Origin: Zoogloeaceae bacterium
GTDB taxonomy: Bacteria; Pseudomonadota; Gammaproteobacteria; Burkholderiales; Rhodocyclaceae
Direction: 5' to 3'
Assembly: GCA_031267345.1 (NCBI GenBank)
Contig: JAIRZG010000034.1
Coordinates: 1 to 40,336, forward strand
Length of the DNA stretch: 40,336 nucleotides
Shown: positions 1 through 8,894 of the stretch, piece by piece
How positions within the stretch are numbered: the stretch's first letter is position 1
How the letters are laid out: each line of letters opens with the position of its first letter
Translations under genes and position numbers: made by a program
The notes under the pieces: generated by a model
The model's input: the letters and a program-made list of their open reading frames with translations, nothing else
Told to the model about the DNA's origin: nothing
Databases searched by the model: none

Positions 1-23
1 GAGCTGTCCAGGATGCACATGGC

Positions 24-755
24 TCAGGCTGCCTTGTTCGATATATGGTCGAGCCATCGCAGCGCCCGGCACTCCTTGCGCAGCACATAAGTGCGCCACA
101 TGGCATAACATGGCAGGAAGTCCAGATATTTTATCATCATGAAGCCGGCTTGTGAGAATTCCTGTTCGATAACTTGCCGCGATACGACAAAACGGTTTTG
201 GTTTTGTGCGCCTTCCATTTTGGCGGCGCGGCGCTTTTCGAGGCGGCTGCGCTTCCATGCCTTGTAATTGCCATCGACCCATAACGAAACAATGACCGTA
301 TCGCGGCTGACGCGATGGAATTCGCGCAAAATGGCCAAACGATGCTTGGCGGATTCGATGTGGTGCAGAAGACGGATGCAAAAGATGCAATCCACCGAAT
401 CAGCGCTCAAGTCGATGGCGAAGGCTGATGTCTGAAAGGATTTGATCCTTAGCGCCACTTCGGCAGCTTGTGCGGCGCGAGCGACTGCGAGCATGTCGGC
501 GGAATTGTCGGCGGCAAATACCGTTCGGCCCGGTTTTTCGCAGAGCATCGGCCAGAAGCGCCCCGCGCCGCATGGCAGATCCAGCACCAGATCAGGCTCA
601 TCCGCTAGTTCCAGGGCGCGGCGCGCCAGTTGCGTTTCGCGCCAGTGCGACAGGCGCCGGGCCAGGCCATCCTGATGTTTGTGCAGGTACTGTTGGGCAT
701 GTGCCAAATCGTACTTTCGGGAAAATTCAAGATTGATAGAGTTGTTCTTGGGCAT
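24..755 (-). CDS. Class I SAM-dependent methyltransferase, substrate unknown
   Basis: A 243-residue soluble protein with a Rossmann methyltransferase core. The glycine-rich motif I (DLPCGAGR) is at about residues 59-66. An acidic residue at the end of strand 2 (around D83, AADNSADML) would bind the ribose of SAM, and a later motif reads CIRLLHHI. No membrane segment or substrate-specific domain is recognisable, so the substrate (lipid, quinone, small molecule or protein) cannot be named. The gene is divergent from a two-component system across a 177-bp gap holding an OmpR/PhoB-like direct-repeat site, so it is a natural candidate target of that regulator; this is inference. The start is the first ATG of the frame. 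Confidence 0.85.
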   Translation of the reverse strand: MPKNNSINLEFSRKYDLAHAQQYLHKHQDGLARRLSHWRETQLARRALELADEPDLVLDLPCGAGRFWPMLCEKPGRTVFAADNSADMLAVARAAQAAEVALRIKSFQTSAFAIDLSADSVDCIFCIRLLHHIESAKHRLAILREFHRVSRDTVIVSLWVDGNYKAWKRSRLEKRRAAKMEGAQNQNRFVVSRQVIEQEFSQAGFMMIKYLDFLPCYAMWRTYVLRKECRALRWLDHISNKAA

Positions 756-810
756 AGCGAGTATCCGGTAATGGAACTGCTCGCTACTCTAGGGAGCCAT
801 GCATCAAGGA

Positions 811-839
811 TTTGTCAAAAAGATGTGAAAATTTTGTCA
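811..839. promoter_or_regulatory. Candidate OmpR/PhoB-family operator: three 11-bp-spaced direct repeats
   Basis: TTTGTCA (811-817), GATGTGA (822-828) and TTTGTCA (833-839) are separated by 4-bp AT-rich linkers. This is the 7+4 bp layout of PhoB-class binding sites, with the TGTCA core typical of pho boxes. It lies between the divergent methyltransferase gene and the response-regulator operon. On the minus strand the first unit also reads TTGACA (818-813). On the plus strand a TATAAT at 897-902 could be the -10 for the regulator, but no good -35 precedes it, as expected for an activator-dependent promoter. The spacing is seen directly; binding is inferred. Confidence 0.5.
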
Positions 840-932
840 ATTGCGCTGTTGCAATGTTCGACGCCTTCTTTGTCGGGCCGGATCTGTCCGGCGCAATATA
901 ATTGCCGCGTACCGCTTTACGTGGATTGACAC

Positions 933-1616
933 ATGCGCATACTGGTCATTGAAGACAATCGGGATATTCTGGCCAATGTGCTGGACTATCTTCAACTTGA
1001 AGGTTATGTCACCGATTGCGCTGAAGACGGTCTCTCCGGCCTGCATCTGGCGGCGACTCAGCATTACGATCTCATCGTGCTTGACGTCATGCTGCCCGCC
1101 ATCGACGGTTTTGAAGTATGCAGGCGGCTGCGGGAAGATGGGCGGAACTATACGCCCATCATCATGCTGACCGCGCGCGACACACTGGAAGATCGCCTGC
1201 GGGGATTTGCGCATGGCGCGGACGATTACCTCGTCAAACCTTTCGCCCTCTCGGAGCTGGCTGCGCGCATTGAAGCTGTGTTGCGCCGCATCGCGGGCGG
1301 GGGCAAGCGTCGGCTCGAAGTGGGCGACATTTGCTATGACCTGGACACACTGGAAGCCAGCCGTGCGGGCAAGCCACTCAGGCTCAATCCTATCGAACTG
1401 AAGCTTCTCGAAATCCTGATGCGGAAAAGTCCAGCCGTGGTGCGGCGCGAAACGCTCGAAGAAGCTCTGTGGGGCGAAAACCTTCCCGGCAGCGACAGCT
1501 TGAGAAGCCATATCTACCAGTTGCGTCAGGTCATGGACAAGCCTTTCCCCAGCGCGCTCTTGCATACCGTGCATGGCGTGGGGTTCCGTCTCGCCGCAGC
1601 GGAAAATGGCTACTGA
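933..1616 (+). CDS. OmpR/PhoB-family response regulator
   Basis: A 227-residue two-component DNA-binding regulator. The N-terminal receiver domain (about 1-118) has the acidic pocket E7/D8, the phospho-acceptor D51 in VLDVMLP, the switch residue T80 and the conserved K102 in LVKPF. The C-terminal winged helix (about 125-225) has the usual YQLRQVMDKPF helix and a GVGFRL wing. It overlaps the downstream kinase gene by 11 bp, so the pair is co-transcribed. Direct repeats upstream (811-839) suggest autoregulation and possible control of the divergent methyltransferase gene. The signal is unknown. Confidence 0.95.
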   Translation: MRILVIEDNRDILANVLDYLQLEGYVTDCAEDGLSGLHLAATQHYDLIVLDVMLPAIDGFEVCRRLREDGRNYTPIIMLTARDTLEDRLRGFAHGADDYLVKPFALSELAARIEAVLRRIAGGGKRRLEVGDICYDLDTLEASRAGKPLRLNPIELKLLEILMRKSPAVVRRETLEEALWGENLPGSDSLRSHIYQLRQVMDKPFPSALLHTVHGVGFRLAAAENGY

Positions 1617-2892
1617 GCGCCGCCGCCAGCCTTTCGCCCGCCGGATCGCCGTGGCGTTCACGCTGATGACTTTTGTCGTGAGCGGTACGCTGTCGCTGGG
1701 TATTGTCTATGTCGTGCATTCAGTCGAAAAGCGGCTCGTCTCCCAGACGCTGGACAGGACGCTTACCCGCGTACTCGACGAATACCTGCGGCATGGCGGC
1801 GCGCCCCGCCTGGATCTGAACATGCAGTTTTTCGCCTCCGACCGCCCGGAATATGCCATACCTGAAGAATTCGCGCGGGCGCGCTTAGGCTTGGGGTTCA
1901 GCGAAACGGGGGAAGGGGATAACTACTGGGTCTATATTCGCGAAGTGAACGGACAGCGCTACATGCTGGTGGAAGATCAACACGAATTCGAGGCACACGA
2001 AAAAGCGCTATTCACCATTCTTTTCTGTGGGTTCCTGCTTACCGTCGCCGGCGCCTGGATGCTGGGCAGGCTGATGAGCAAAAGAATCATGGCGCCGGTC
2101 AGCCGCCTTGCCGAACAGGTGCGCGGCTTGCAGCGCGTCCCCCCGGCAGCGCCTTTGGCGCAGGATTACGCGGACGATGAAATCGGTCATCTGGCCGAAG
2201 CTTTCGACAATGCGCTGAGCCGTCTCAATCTCGCCATGGAACGGGAGCGCTTGTTTACTAGCGACGTCAGTCACGAGTTGCGCACGCCGCTGATGGTTAT
2301 AGCCACATCCTGCGAATTGTTGGAGACAGCTGGCATCTCCGGGCGCGGGCGCGAGCAGACCGGGCGCATCGCGCGCGCCGCAGAGGAAATGCGCAATCTG
2401 GTCGAAACCTTCCTGACGCTTGCGCGCTCGCATCCAGACGCGGCCTCCTCTGGCCGGATCGCCATGGAAAACGGCGTCACCCTCGTTGCAGTTGCGCGGG
2501 AACAGTGCCAGCGTTGGACGCCCGGTATCGAAGCCAAGGGACTTTCATTTGAATTGTCCGAAGAAGGGCGCGACACGGGGCGCTACAACCCTGCGCTCCT
2601 GAGCGCCGTTCTGGGCAATTTGCTCAGGAACGCCCTGCATTACACGGAACGCGGCTGGATACGGCTGGCGCTGGAGGATGGCGGTTTCCGGATCGAAGAT
2701 AGCGGCGCCGGCATTCCAGAGGAAGAAAAAGATCTGGTTTTCCAGCCTTTTGTGCGCGGCGCGCGGGCGCGGGGCGAAGGACTCGGATTGGGCCTGTCCC
2801 TCGTCAAGCGCATTTGCGCCCATCAGGGATGGCGCATCGCGCTGGACGGTCTGCCGGAAGGCGGGAGCCGCTTCAGGGTGAGGTTTCGATAA
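1606..2892 (+). CDS. Membrane sensor histidine kinase, partner of the preceding regulator
   Basis: Start chosen at the ATG inside the end of the regulator gene (MATERRRQ; 428 aa). An ATG 33 bp earlier lies in regulator coding sequence. TM1 is about residues 14-37, followed by a periplasmic sensor loop of about 95 residues, TM2 about 134-156, and a HAMP segment. The HisKA domain has the phospho-accepting H223 in DVSHELRTPL. The HATPase domain shows the N box (NLLRNALHY), G1 (EDSGAGIP) and G2 (GLGLGLSLV). The periplasmic loop has no cysteine cluster or metal-binding signature, so the stimulus cannot be inferred. The gene ends convergently with pnkp. Confidence 0.95.
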   Translation: MATERRRQPFARRIAVAFTLMTFVVSGTLSLGIVYVVHSVEKRLVSQTLDRTLTRVLDEYLRHGGAPRLDLNMQFFASDRPEYAIPEEFARARLGLGFSETGEGDNYWVYIREVNGQRYMLVEDQHEFEAHEKALFTILFCGFLLTVAGAWMLGRLMSKRIMAPVSRLAEQVRGLQRVPPAAPLAQDYADDEIGHLAEAFDNALSRLNLAMERERLFTSDVSHELRTPLMVIATSCELLETAGISGRGREQTGRIARAAEEMRNLVETFLTLARSHPDAASSGRIAMENGVTLVAVAREQCQRWTPGIEAKGLSFELSEEGRDTGRYNPALLSAVLGNLLRNALHYTERGWIRLALEDGGFRIEDSGAGIPEEEKDLVFQPFVRGARARGEGLGLGLSLVKRICAHQGWRIALDGLPEGGSRFRVRFR

Positions 2893-3047
2893 GCCGAGCG
2901 GCGGCGTTTGCTTTCAGCAGTAGTCGAACATCTTCTGTATCTCGCCGGGTTCCTGCGTCCTGGTCAAGGCCAGTTGCAGCGCCCTTCTGACAAGAGTCTG
3001 TCGCTGCCTGCCCGCAATCCTCTATTCCCTGATCAGGGTTTTCCTGG

Positions 3048-5654
3048 TTACAACCTTGGATCCACGGGTTCGCTTTCCAGCGCCAGAACGCCGAAGACGC
3101 ACTCATGTATGCGGTAGAGCGGTTCTTTACGAACGAATCTTTCCAGACTTTCCATACCCAAAGCGAATTCGTTCAGGGCCAGAATGCGCTTTCTTGCCAG
3201 GCCGCGTTTTTTCAGGCGGGTGAGATGGTTGTTCAGGGTGTATTCCGGGCCATAAATAATACGCAGATATTCCCGCCCCCTACATTTGATTGCCGGTTGC
3301 AATAATTCCCTGCCTTTTGTCACGATAAAATCATGGGGTTTGACCACCATGCCTTCATCGCCGGAGACCGTCAATGCCTCCCACCATGCCGCGCCTTCCG
3401 CCACGGAATTTTCATCCAGTGTATCCACGGCCTTATACGGCGTTGCCATAAAGAGCGCATCGACATTCGTCAGATATTTTTTGATGGCTTCCATGTGCGT
3501 GACATGATTTTCCCTGTTCCAGACCTTGCCTTCCGTCGCCAGAATATGAAAAGGCGCAATGCGGTAATCATCAAGGGTATTGACTTCCCAACAATAGCGC
3601 CGATACGCTGTTGTGTATAAATCCAGCGCTTCATTCCGCGCTGTGCAAGTCGCCAACAGGCTTTCCAGATCAGCGTTCTGGCTGGATTGCCCCGGTTTAG
3701 GCGGGATATTTTCACTTTTCTCCAATGCGGAAACAAACTGCAATGCTTTGGCAACTTCCGATCGGGCGCATTGAAGCGCGTTTCTGCCGGCGCGACCCAC
3801 AGCGGCATATTGGTCAGAGAGCAAAAATTTCGCCTTGGCCGACCAGGGCATGAGTTCGACATCCAGACACAGCCAGTCGGTCGCGTAATCTTCCCAGAAG
3901 CCGGAATGCGTCAATACCCGGTTCAGGCGCTCCAGAATGGCCGCTTCAATCGTATCGTCATCAAAAAAACTTCTGCCGGTTCGAGTATAAATCACGCCTG
4001 TTTTTTCATCGCCAGTCTTGAATCGTCTACGGGCGCTGTCTATATCCTTGCAGAGCACCATCACCGCGCGCGACCCCATGTGTTTTTGCTCGCAAACTAC
4101 TTTTGGAATGCCTCTGGTTTTGTAATACTCAAAAGCCTCAACCGGATATTCCAGATAATCCTCCAGATGGCTGGTTTCGCAAGGCGACATGGTGGGCGGC
4201 AAATAAATCAGCCAATGTGGGTCTATTGCAAAACGGCTCATGACTTCCAGTGCGGCAAAGGCGTTTTCTTCAAGGATTTTGATATTGGCTCGCAAACGGG
4301 TGGAAAGATAACGCTGATGCAACACATCGTCGATACGCAACAGATCATCTTCGGCAAAACCCTGCGGTTTCAAGGGTTTGATTGCCCGATAATATTCCTG
4401 TGCCGCATTTACGGCCACCACCTCCCGTTCAGGATAACGATAGGCGGTGAGCTTGCCGCCGAAAACGCAACCGGTATCCACACAGACCGTGTTATTGACG
4501 CTTTCGACTTCGGGGTTCGGCGTATGTCCATACACCACCAACGCCGCGCCACGATAATCATTGGCCCAGGGTTGGCGCACGGGCAAACCATATTCATCCG
4601 TTTCGCCATTGGTTTCGCCAAACATGCAAAATTCCCGCACCGCGCCGGAACTTCTGCCCTGAAACTTTTCTTTTATCCCGGCATGAGCTGCCACCAGCTT
4701 GCCCTGATCAAACACATAATGACTGATCAGCGCAGAGAGAAACGTTTTTACTTCGGCGCAAAAACTTGCTGTTTCCTTTTTCAGTTCAGCAATGGTCAAA
4801 TCCAGACCATGCGTAGCTGTAACCTTACCGCCTTTCAGATATTTGATGAGCTTGAAGTCATGATTGCCGATTACCGCATAGGCGTACCCGGCCTTGACCA
4901 TGTTCATCGCCAGGCGCAAAACCTTGACATTTTCCGGCCCTCTGTCGCATAAATCACCGAGGAAAACCGCCTTGCGTCCTGCGGGTGGGATGGCGGAAAA
5001 ATCCTGTTGGTTCAATACATAACCGAGTTGTTCCAGCAAGGCGCACAGTTCATCAAAACAGCCATGAATATCGCCAATGATGTCAAATGGCCCGCTTTCT
5101 TCTTTTTTGTTGTTCCACAGTGGCTTACGGATAATTTCAACCGCATCGGCTTCTTCCGGGCCGTTGAGGATGTAGACATAGCGGAAGCCCTCTCTTTCCA
5201 GATGACGAAGGGAACGTCGCAATTGGCTGTTTTGTCTGCGGATGACGTAATCGCCAAAATCCCGATCCGGGCGTTTTTCATTTCGTTCAGCACAAAGTTT
5301 TTCCGGCATATTGAGCACGATGGCAACCGCCAGACAATTCTGCGCCCGCGCCAGACGGATAATGTCATCACGCGCTTCTTTTTGCACATTGGTGGCGTCG
5401 ATCACTGTTAATTTGCCGATATCCAGTCTTTTGTTGGCTACATAAAACAGTGATTCAAAAGCGCTTTTCGACGCCTGTTGATTGTTTTCATCATCAGAGA
5501 CCAGGCCCCGGAAAAAATCGGAGGAGAGAATTTCCGTCGGTTTGAAATAGCGTCGGGCAAAGGTCGATTTGCCGCTGCCGGAAACGCCAATCAGGGCAAC
5601 GACGGATAATTCCGGTAATTCTATCTTCATCGTTGTTTTTTCCGTTCGACTCAT
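3048..5654 (-). CDS. pnkp: Polynucleotide kinase-phosphatase-ligase of bacterial RNA repair
   Basis: An 868-residue end-healing and sealing enzyme, close to the usual length of bacterial Pnkp (about 870). The 5'-OH kinase domain has the P-loop GVSGSGKST at 23-31. The central 2',3'-phosphatase is a binuclear metallophosphoesterase: DIIGDIHG at 191-198, FLGDLCDRG at 231-239, GNHD at 263-266, H324, and GHTP at 376-379. The C-terminal ligase/adenylyltransferase has motif I KHMG with K524, a DVELMPW motif, motif IV EGMVVKP and motif V AIKCRG. All three active sites look intact. The start overlaps the hen1 stop as ATGA, with AGGAG 7 bases upstream; an in-frame ATG at 5630 matches the N-terminus of characterised homologues and is the alternative. 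G+C is low for the window. Confidence 0.96.
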   Translation of the reverse strand: MSRTEKTTMKIELPELSVVALIGVSGSGKSTFARRYFKPTEILSSDFFRGLVSDDENNQQASKSAFESLFYVANKRLDIGKLTVIDATNVQKEARDDIIRLARAQNCLAVAIVLNMPEKLCAERNEKRPDRDFGDYVIRRQNSQLRRSLRHLEREGFRYVYILNGPEEADAVEIIRKPLWNNKKEESGPFDIIGDIHGCFDELCALLEQLGYVLNQQDFSAIPPAGRKAVFLGDLCDRGPENVKVLRLAMNMVKAGYAYAVIGNHDFKLIKYLKGGKVTATHGLDLTIAELKKETASFCAEVKTFLSALISHYVFDQGKLVAAHAGIKEKFQGRSSGAVREFCMFGETNGETDEYGLPVRQPWANDYRGAALVVYGHTPNPEVESVNNTVCVDTGCVFGGKLTAYRYPEREVVAVNAAQEYYRAIKPLKPQGFAEDDLLRIDDVLHQRYLSTRLRANIKILEENAFAALEVMSRFAIDPHWLIYLPPTMSPCETSHLEDYLEYPVEAFEYYKTRGIPKVVCEQKHMGSRAVMVLCKDIDSARRRFKTGDEKTGVIYTRTGRSFFDDDTIEAAILERLNRVLTHSGFWEDYATDWLCLDVELMPWSAKAKFLLSDQYAAVGRAGRNALQCARSEVAKALQFVSALEKSENIPPKPGQSSQNADLESLLATCTARNEALDLYTTAYRRYCWEVNTLDDYRIAPFHILATEGKVWNRENHVTHMEAIKKYLTNVDALFMATPYKAVDTLDENSVAEGAAWWEALTVSGDEGMVVKPHDFIVTKGRELLQPAIKCRGREYLRIIYGPEYTLNNHLTRLKKRGLARKRILALNEFALGMESLERFVRKEPLYRIHECVFGVLALESEPVDPRL

Positions 5655-7084
5655 GCGGATTCTCCTGTTTTTCCGCCAGATTTTTCTGTATTTTCGTTCA
5701 GTGAAAAACATACCATTTGTGTGGGTGATCCGAGTTTTTCATCCGCTTCGCCAATATCTGAAAACTGCGTTGCATAATGAAATTTTGCGCTGACCATCTG
5801 CGCCCACTTCCTGAATTCAGCACGCGTCCATTCAAATCGATGATCGCCGTGGCGTAATTGCTCCGTGCCCAGATTTTCGTAGCGCGCGTTATATTCCCGG
5901 TTGGGTGTGGTGAGGATGACATGTTTGGGACGGGCGAATTCAAACAGGACACGCTCGAAGGCGGAAAGGCGTGGTAAATCCAGATGCTCAATGACTTCAA
6001 CAACAGTGGCGATATCGTAGCCGGAAAAACGACTGTCTTTATAGGTGAGCGAGCCTTGAAAAAGCGCAAGTTTCTGTTTTTGTCGCTCGCTGAAACGTTC
6101 ATAATGAAGTTTTTCTTTTGCGCGTTCCAGTAGCATATAGACCACATCTACACCAGCGATTTTTTGTAGGGACGTTTCTTTCATCAGCAACGCCAGCAGA
6201 TGACCTTCACCGCAGCCCAGATCAATGACGCTGGTTGCGCCACAAGCCCTGATCCGAGCGAGGACGCTACCCAAACGCTGGCGATTCAGATTCAGGCGTT
6301 CTTCTTTTTCTTCCACTTCCGACAAATCTTCTGTCGGGGCTTCCTCATCGGCGACGCTCAAGCGTTCCAGTGCGTGATTCGCCAACGCGCGATTTTTAAA
6401 CAGATAACGATGGGTGATAAAAAATTTTTCAGGATGATCTTTTAACCATTCCTCGCTGTGGCGCAAAAGCTTTTCAACTTCCTCCCGGTCGATCCAGTAA
6501 TGTTTTTTGCGATCGAAAACAGGGATCAACACATACAGATGATGCAACAAATCCGAGAGCTTGAAATGTCCGTTGATCGTCAGGTTGACATAGCGGCTTT
6601 CGCCCCAGTCCGGAAAATTTTCATCGGCGGGAAAGGTCTCGAATTCGACCTGATACCCCAAAGGCTCGAAAACCCGGTTCAGCATTTCCGTATCGCTTTT
6701 GCAGGGCAGCATGGTGAGCGTAGCGGACAAATCCAGTCGGGTATCCGCCAACGCCTGAAATTCATCACTGCGCCCGGTCATGGCAGTACCGAATACTTTT
6801 GCCAACGCAACGCTCATGAAAGACGACGATACATAAGGACGGTCATTCACATAATCAAATAAACCCACATCCTTGCGCTTTGCCCCTTCCTTGCCTTTGG
6901 CCAGATCGACGGGATCGATTTCCAGCAGCAGGGCGATGGTGGTTTTTTCATCGGATACTTCGGGATAAAATACGAAGGCTTTTCCGTAATTCAGGGCAAA
7001 AACCTGCGGTCTGGTCGGATTTTTGCGGAACAAATAGCCAATATCGGCGGCATTTTTGCCGTGGTGCGTAATGGTCAGGAGCAT
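5651..7084 (-). CDS. hen1: 3'-terminal RNA ribose 2'-O-methyltransferase Hen1
   Basis: A 477-residue partner of Pnkp. Residues 1-240 form the bacterial Hen1 N-terminal region, which in characterised systems activates the Pnkp ligase. An acidic linker (about 245-265) follows. The C-terminal methyltransferase has SAM motif DLGCGEG at 288-294 and the metal-dependent signature E363-x-x-E366-H367 (EVIEHL) plus H415 in HRFEW, corresponding to the Glu/Glu/His/His ligands of plant HEN1. It methylates the 2'-OH of the 3' end of a cleaved RNA before ligation, marking the repaired site against recutting. It lies upstream of pnkp with an ATGA overlap, and starts 3 bp after the M61 peptidase stop with only a weak Shine-Dalgarno (GAAAG). 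Confidence 0.95.
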   Translation of the reverse strand: MLLTITHHGKNAADIGYLFRKNPTRPQVFALNYGKAFVFYPEVSDEKTTIALLLEIDPVDLAKGKEGAKRKDVGLFDYVNDRPYVSSSFMSVALAKVFGTAMTGRSDEFQALADTRLDLSATLTMLPCKSDTEMLNRVFEPLGYQVEFETFPADENFPDWGESRYVNLTINGHFKLSDLLHHLYVLIPVFDRKKHYWIDREEVEKLLRHSEEWLKDHPEKFFITHRYLFKNRALANHALERLSVADEEAPTEDLSEVEEKEERLNLNRQRLGSVLARIRACGATSVIDLGCGEGHLLALLMKETSLQKIAGVDVVYMLLERAKEKLHYERFSERQKQKLALFQGSLTYKDSRFSGYDIATVVEVIEHLDLPRLSAFERVLFEFARPKHVILTTPNREYNARYENLGTEQLRHGDHRFEWTRAEFRKWAQMVSAKFHYATQFSDIGEADEKLGSPTQMVCFSLNENTEKSGGKTGESA

Positions 7085-7087
7085 GAT

Positions 7088-8890
7088 TCAGACTTTCGGG
7101 GAAGAGACCGACATCACCCCCAACCATCCCTGCCGCCTTTCCCGCGCCAGTTTGCCTGGGAGTGTAGTCAGAAGGGCGGTGTTGGCGGGCGGTGATTGGG
7201 GCGTCAGCGTGGTGGTGGAAAGCAGGCCGTGGCGGAAATAGTGACATTCCACCGACGTATCGACGGCAAAGCGGGCGAGGCGGGACGCCAGGTTTTGCGC
7301 GGTGACTTCGCGCCCCGCCAGCGCGATCAACACGTCGCCCGCCGCCAGTCCGGCTTGTTCGGCGGGAGAAGCGGCAAGGACGTGGCGGATGCGGATTTTG
7401 CCCTCAACCGACATGTGGCGCAGCCCGAGCCAAGGCGTTTTATCCTTCCCTTCCGTCTGCCAGACGAGCTTGACGCCTGCCTGCGCCAACAGTTTTTCCA
7501 GCGGCAGGTCGTGCGTTCCCTCCACGGCGGCTTGCAGCGTTCGCGCCAGCGCGACGTTGCCCAGCGCGGCGATGGCGGCGTAAATGTCGGCCTCCGTCAG
7601 TCCTTTGTCCACACTGCCGTACTCCCGCCACAAGCGGCGCATCAGATCATCCAGACTGGCGTTGCGCTGGCGCAGGCGCAAGTCCAGCCACAGCGCGACC
7701 CACGCGCCTTTGTGGTAGTAACTGACTTCGGCGTTGGGGCTGTTCTCGTCCGGGCGGTAATACTTGATCCAGGCGTCAAACGAAGCTTCAACCAGACTTT
7801 GCGCCGCCCGCCCCGGCGTGTTTCGCGTTTGCGTCAAGGTTCTGGCGAGCAAGGCCAGATAGCGTTTTTCGTCGATAACGCCCGCGCGAACCAGACAAAG
7901 GTCGTCGTAGTAGGAGGTCACGCCTTCAAAAAACCACAGCAGGCGACTGTAGCTTTCCCGCTGGTCGTCGGGGGCGACAAACTCGGCGGGATGAATGCGT
8001 TTGACATTCCAGCGATGGAAGTATTCGTGACTGCATAACCCTAGAAGCCGCGCGTAATTTTCCGGCGTTTCCGTATCCGCCAGATGTGGCGCGGGCAGGT
8101 CGTCGTGGGCGGCGAGCAGGGCGCTGGCGTTTCGGTGTTCGAGTCCGCCATAGCCGGAATCAGTGGTCGCCAGCAGAAAAAGATAGGGGTCGGCAAGGCG
8201 CGGCGCGGCGAACAGCGCCATCTGTTCGGCGCAGACGCGAGCGAGATCGCGGCACAGGCGTTCGCGCTGAAAGGGTGCATTGCCCGTAACCACCAGATGA
8301 TGCGTTACGCCGCCCGCCGAAAATTTCAGACGGGTGAAGCGTCCCATTTCCACCGGATGATCGAGCAGGTCGGCGTAACTTTTGGCCTGATACGCGCCGA
8401 AGCCCCACGGCGCGGCTCCGGCGCGGGGAAGCGAGGTCGCCGCCCGCCAGTCCGGCGCAAAATCGGGCGGCAATAATTCAACGCGTTGCAGCGCGTTTTC
8501 CTGTCCATGCGCGCGTAAAAAAACGCTGCTGGCGTTGAAAAAAGCGCGTTGGCGATCCAGATACGCGCCGCGCACCGAGGCGTCGTAGGCATGGACCTGA
8601 TAGATCAGGCTAAGCGCCCCCTTGCAGGGCGCGGCTTGCCAGGTCGCCTTGTCCAGTTTCGTCAGCGCCACCGGCTTGCCTCCGGCTTCGGCGCGAATGC
8701 GGACGACATGACGGGAAAATTCGCGGATCAGATAGCTGCCGGGAATCCAGGTCGGCAGGGAAAATCGCTGCCCCGCCACATCCGGCGTCGTCACCCGACA
8801 GGTAATCTCAAACAGATGCGCGTCCGGACAAAGCGGCTTGATCGTATGGATCACGGGGGGAACAGAAGACGGAGGACAGATCGCCACCAT
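7088..8890 (-). CDS. M61-family metallopeptidase with PDZ domain
   Basis: A 600-residue glycyl-aminopeptidase-like protein. An N-terminal M61 beta domain is followed by the catalytic gluzincin domain: GGLEH around 248-252, zinc motif HEYFH at 288-292, and the third ligand probably E322 in WFFEGVTSYY. A PDZ domain lies near residues 490-560 (AEQAGLAAGDVLIAL). No signal peptide is visible, so it is probably cytoplasmic. The ATG at 8890 was chosen because AAGGG precedes it; the frame is open further upstream. With this start, the first dozen or so residues (ICPPSSVPP) are encoded by a dispersed heptamer repeat, so the ancestral start may have been the GTG at 8854. Its end lies 3 bp before hen1. 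Confidence 0.9.
   Translation of the reverse strand: MVAICPPSSVPPVIHTIKPLCPDAHLFEITCRVTTPDVAGQRFSLPTWIPGSYLIREFSRHVVRIRAEAGGKPVALTKLDKATWQAAPCKGALSLIYQVHAYDASVRGAYLDRQRAFFNASSVFLRAHGQENALQRVELLPPDFAPDWRAATSLPRAGAAPWGFGAYQAKSYADLLDHPVEMGRFTRLKFSAGGVTHHLVVTGNAPFQRERLCRDLARVCAEQMALFAAPRLADPYLFLLATTDSGYGGLEHRNASALLAAHDDLPAPHLADTETPENYARLLGLCSHEYFHRWNVKRIHPAEFVAPDDQRESYSRLLWFFEGVTSYYDDLCLVRAGVIDEKRYLALLARTLTQTRNTPGRAAQSLVEASFDAWIKYYRPDENSPNAEVSYYHKGAWVALWLDLRLRQRNASLDDLMRRLWREYGSVDKGLTEADIYAAIAALGNVALARTLQAAVEGTHDLPLEKLLAQAGVKLVWQTEGKDKTPWLGLRHMSVEGKIRIRHVLAASPAEQAGLAAGDVLIALAGREVTAQNLASRLARFAVDTSVECHYFRHGLLSTTTLTPQSPPANTALLTTLPGKLARERRQGWLGVMSVSSPKV
8855..8880 (+). repeat. Heptamer-repeat element, copy 1
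   Basis: Units AGAAGAC (8864-8870) and GGAGGAC (8871-8877) followed by AGA, preceded by a G-rich head. The copy lies inside the 5' end of the M61 peptidase gene and is oriented opposite to copy 2 about 60 bp away. It belongs to the family of six copies listed in this annotation. Confidence 0.75.
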
Positions 8891-8894
8891 GCAG

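Noticed and set aside
837-1661. 274-codon minus-strand frame
   Set aside because: Antisense shadow of the response-regulator gene.
2914-3017. Short minus-strand stretch of about 34 codons ending DYC, protein-like in composition
   Set aside because: No start codon, an in-frame stop just upstream, and no recognisable family. Could be a gene remnant but is too short to support; otherwise the gap 2893-3047 shows only a CCCTGATCAGGG palindrome at 3027-3038.
3687-4952. Long open frame (421 codons) on the plus strand
   Set aside because: It lies wholly antisense to pnkp, which has clear domains; the translation shows no domain organisation.
3048-7084. Hen1/Pnkp as a previously undescribed system
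   Set aside because: Bacterial Pnkp/Hen1 repair is established; only its genomic setting here is notable.
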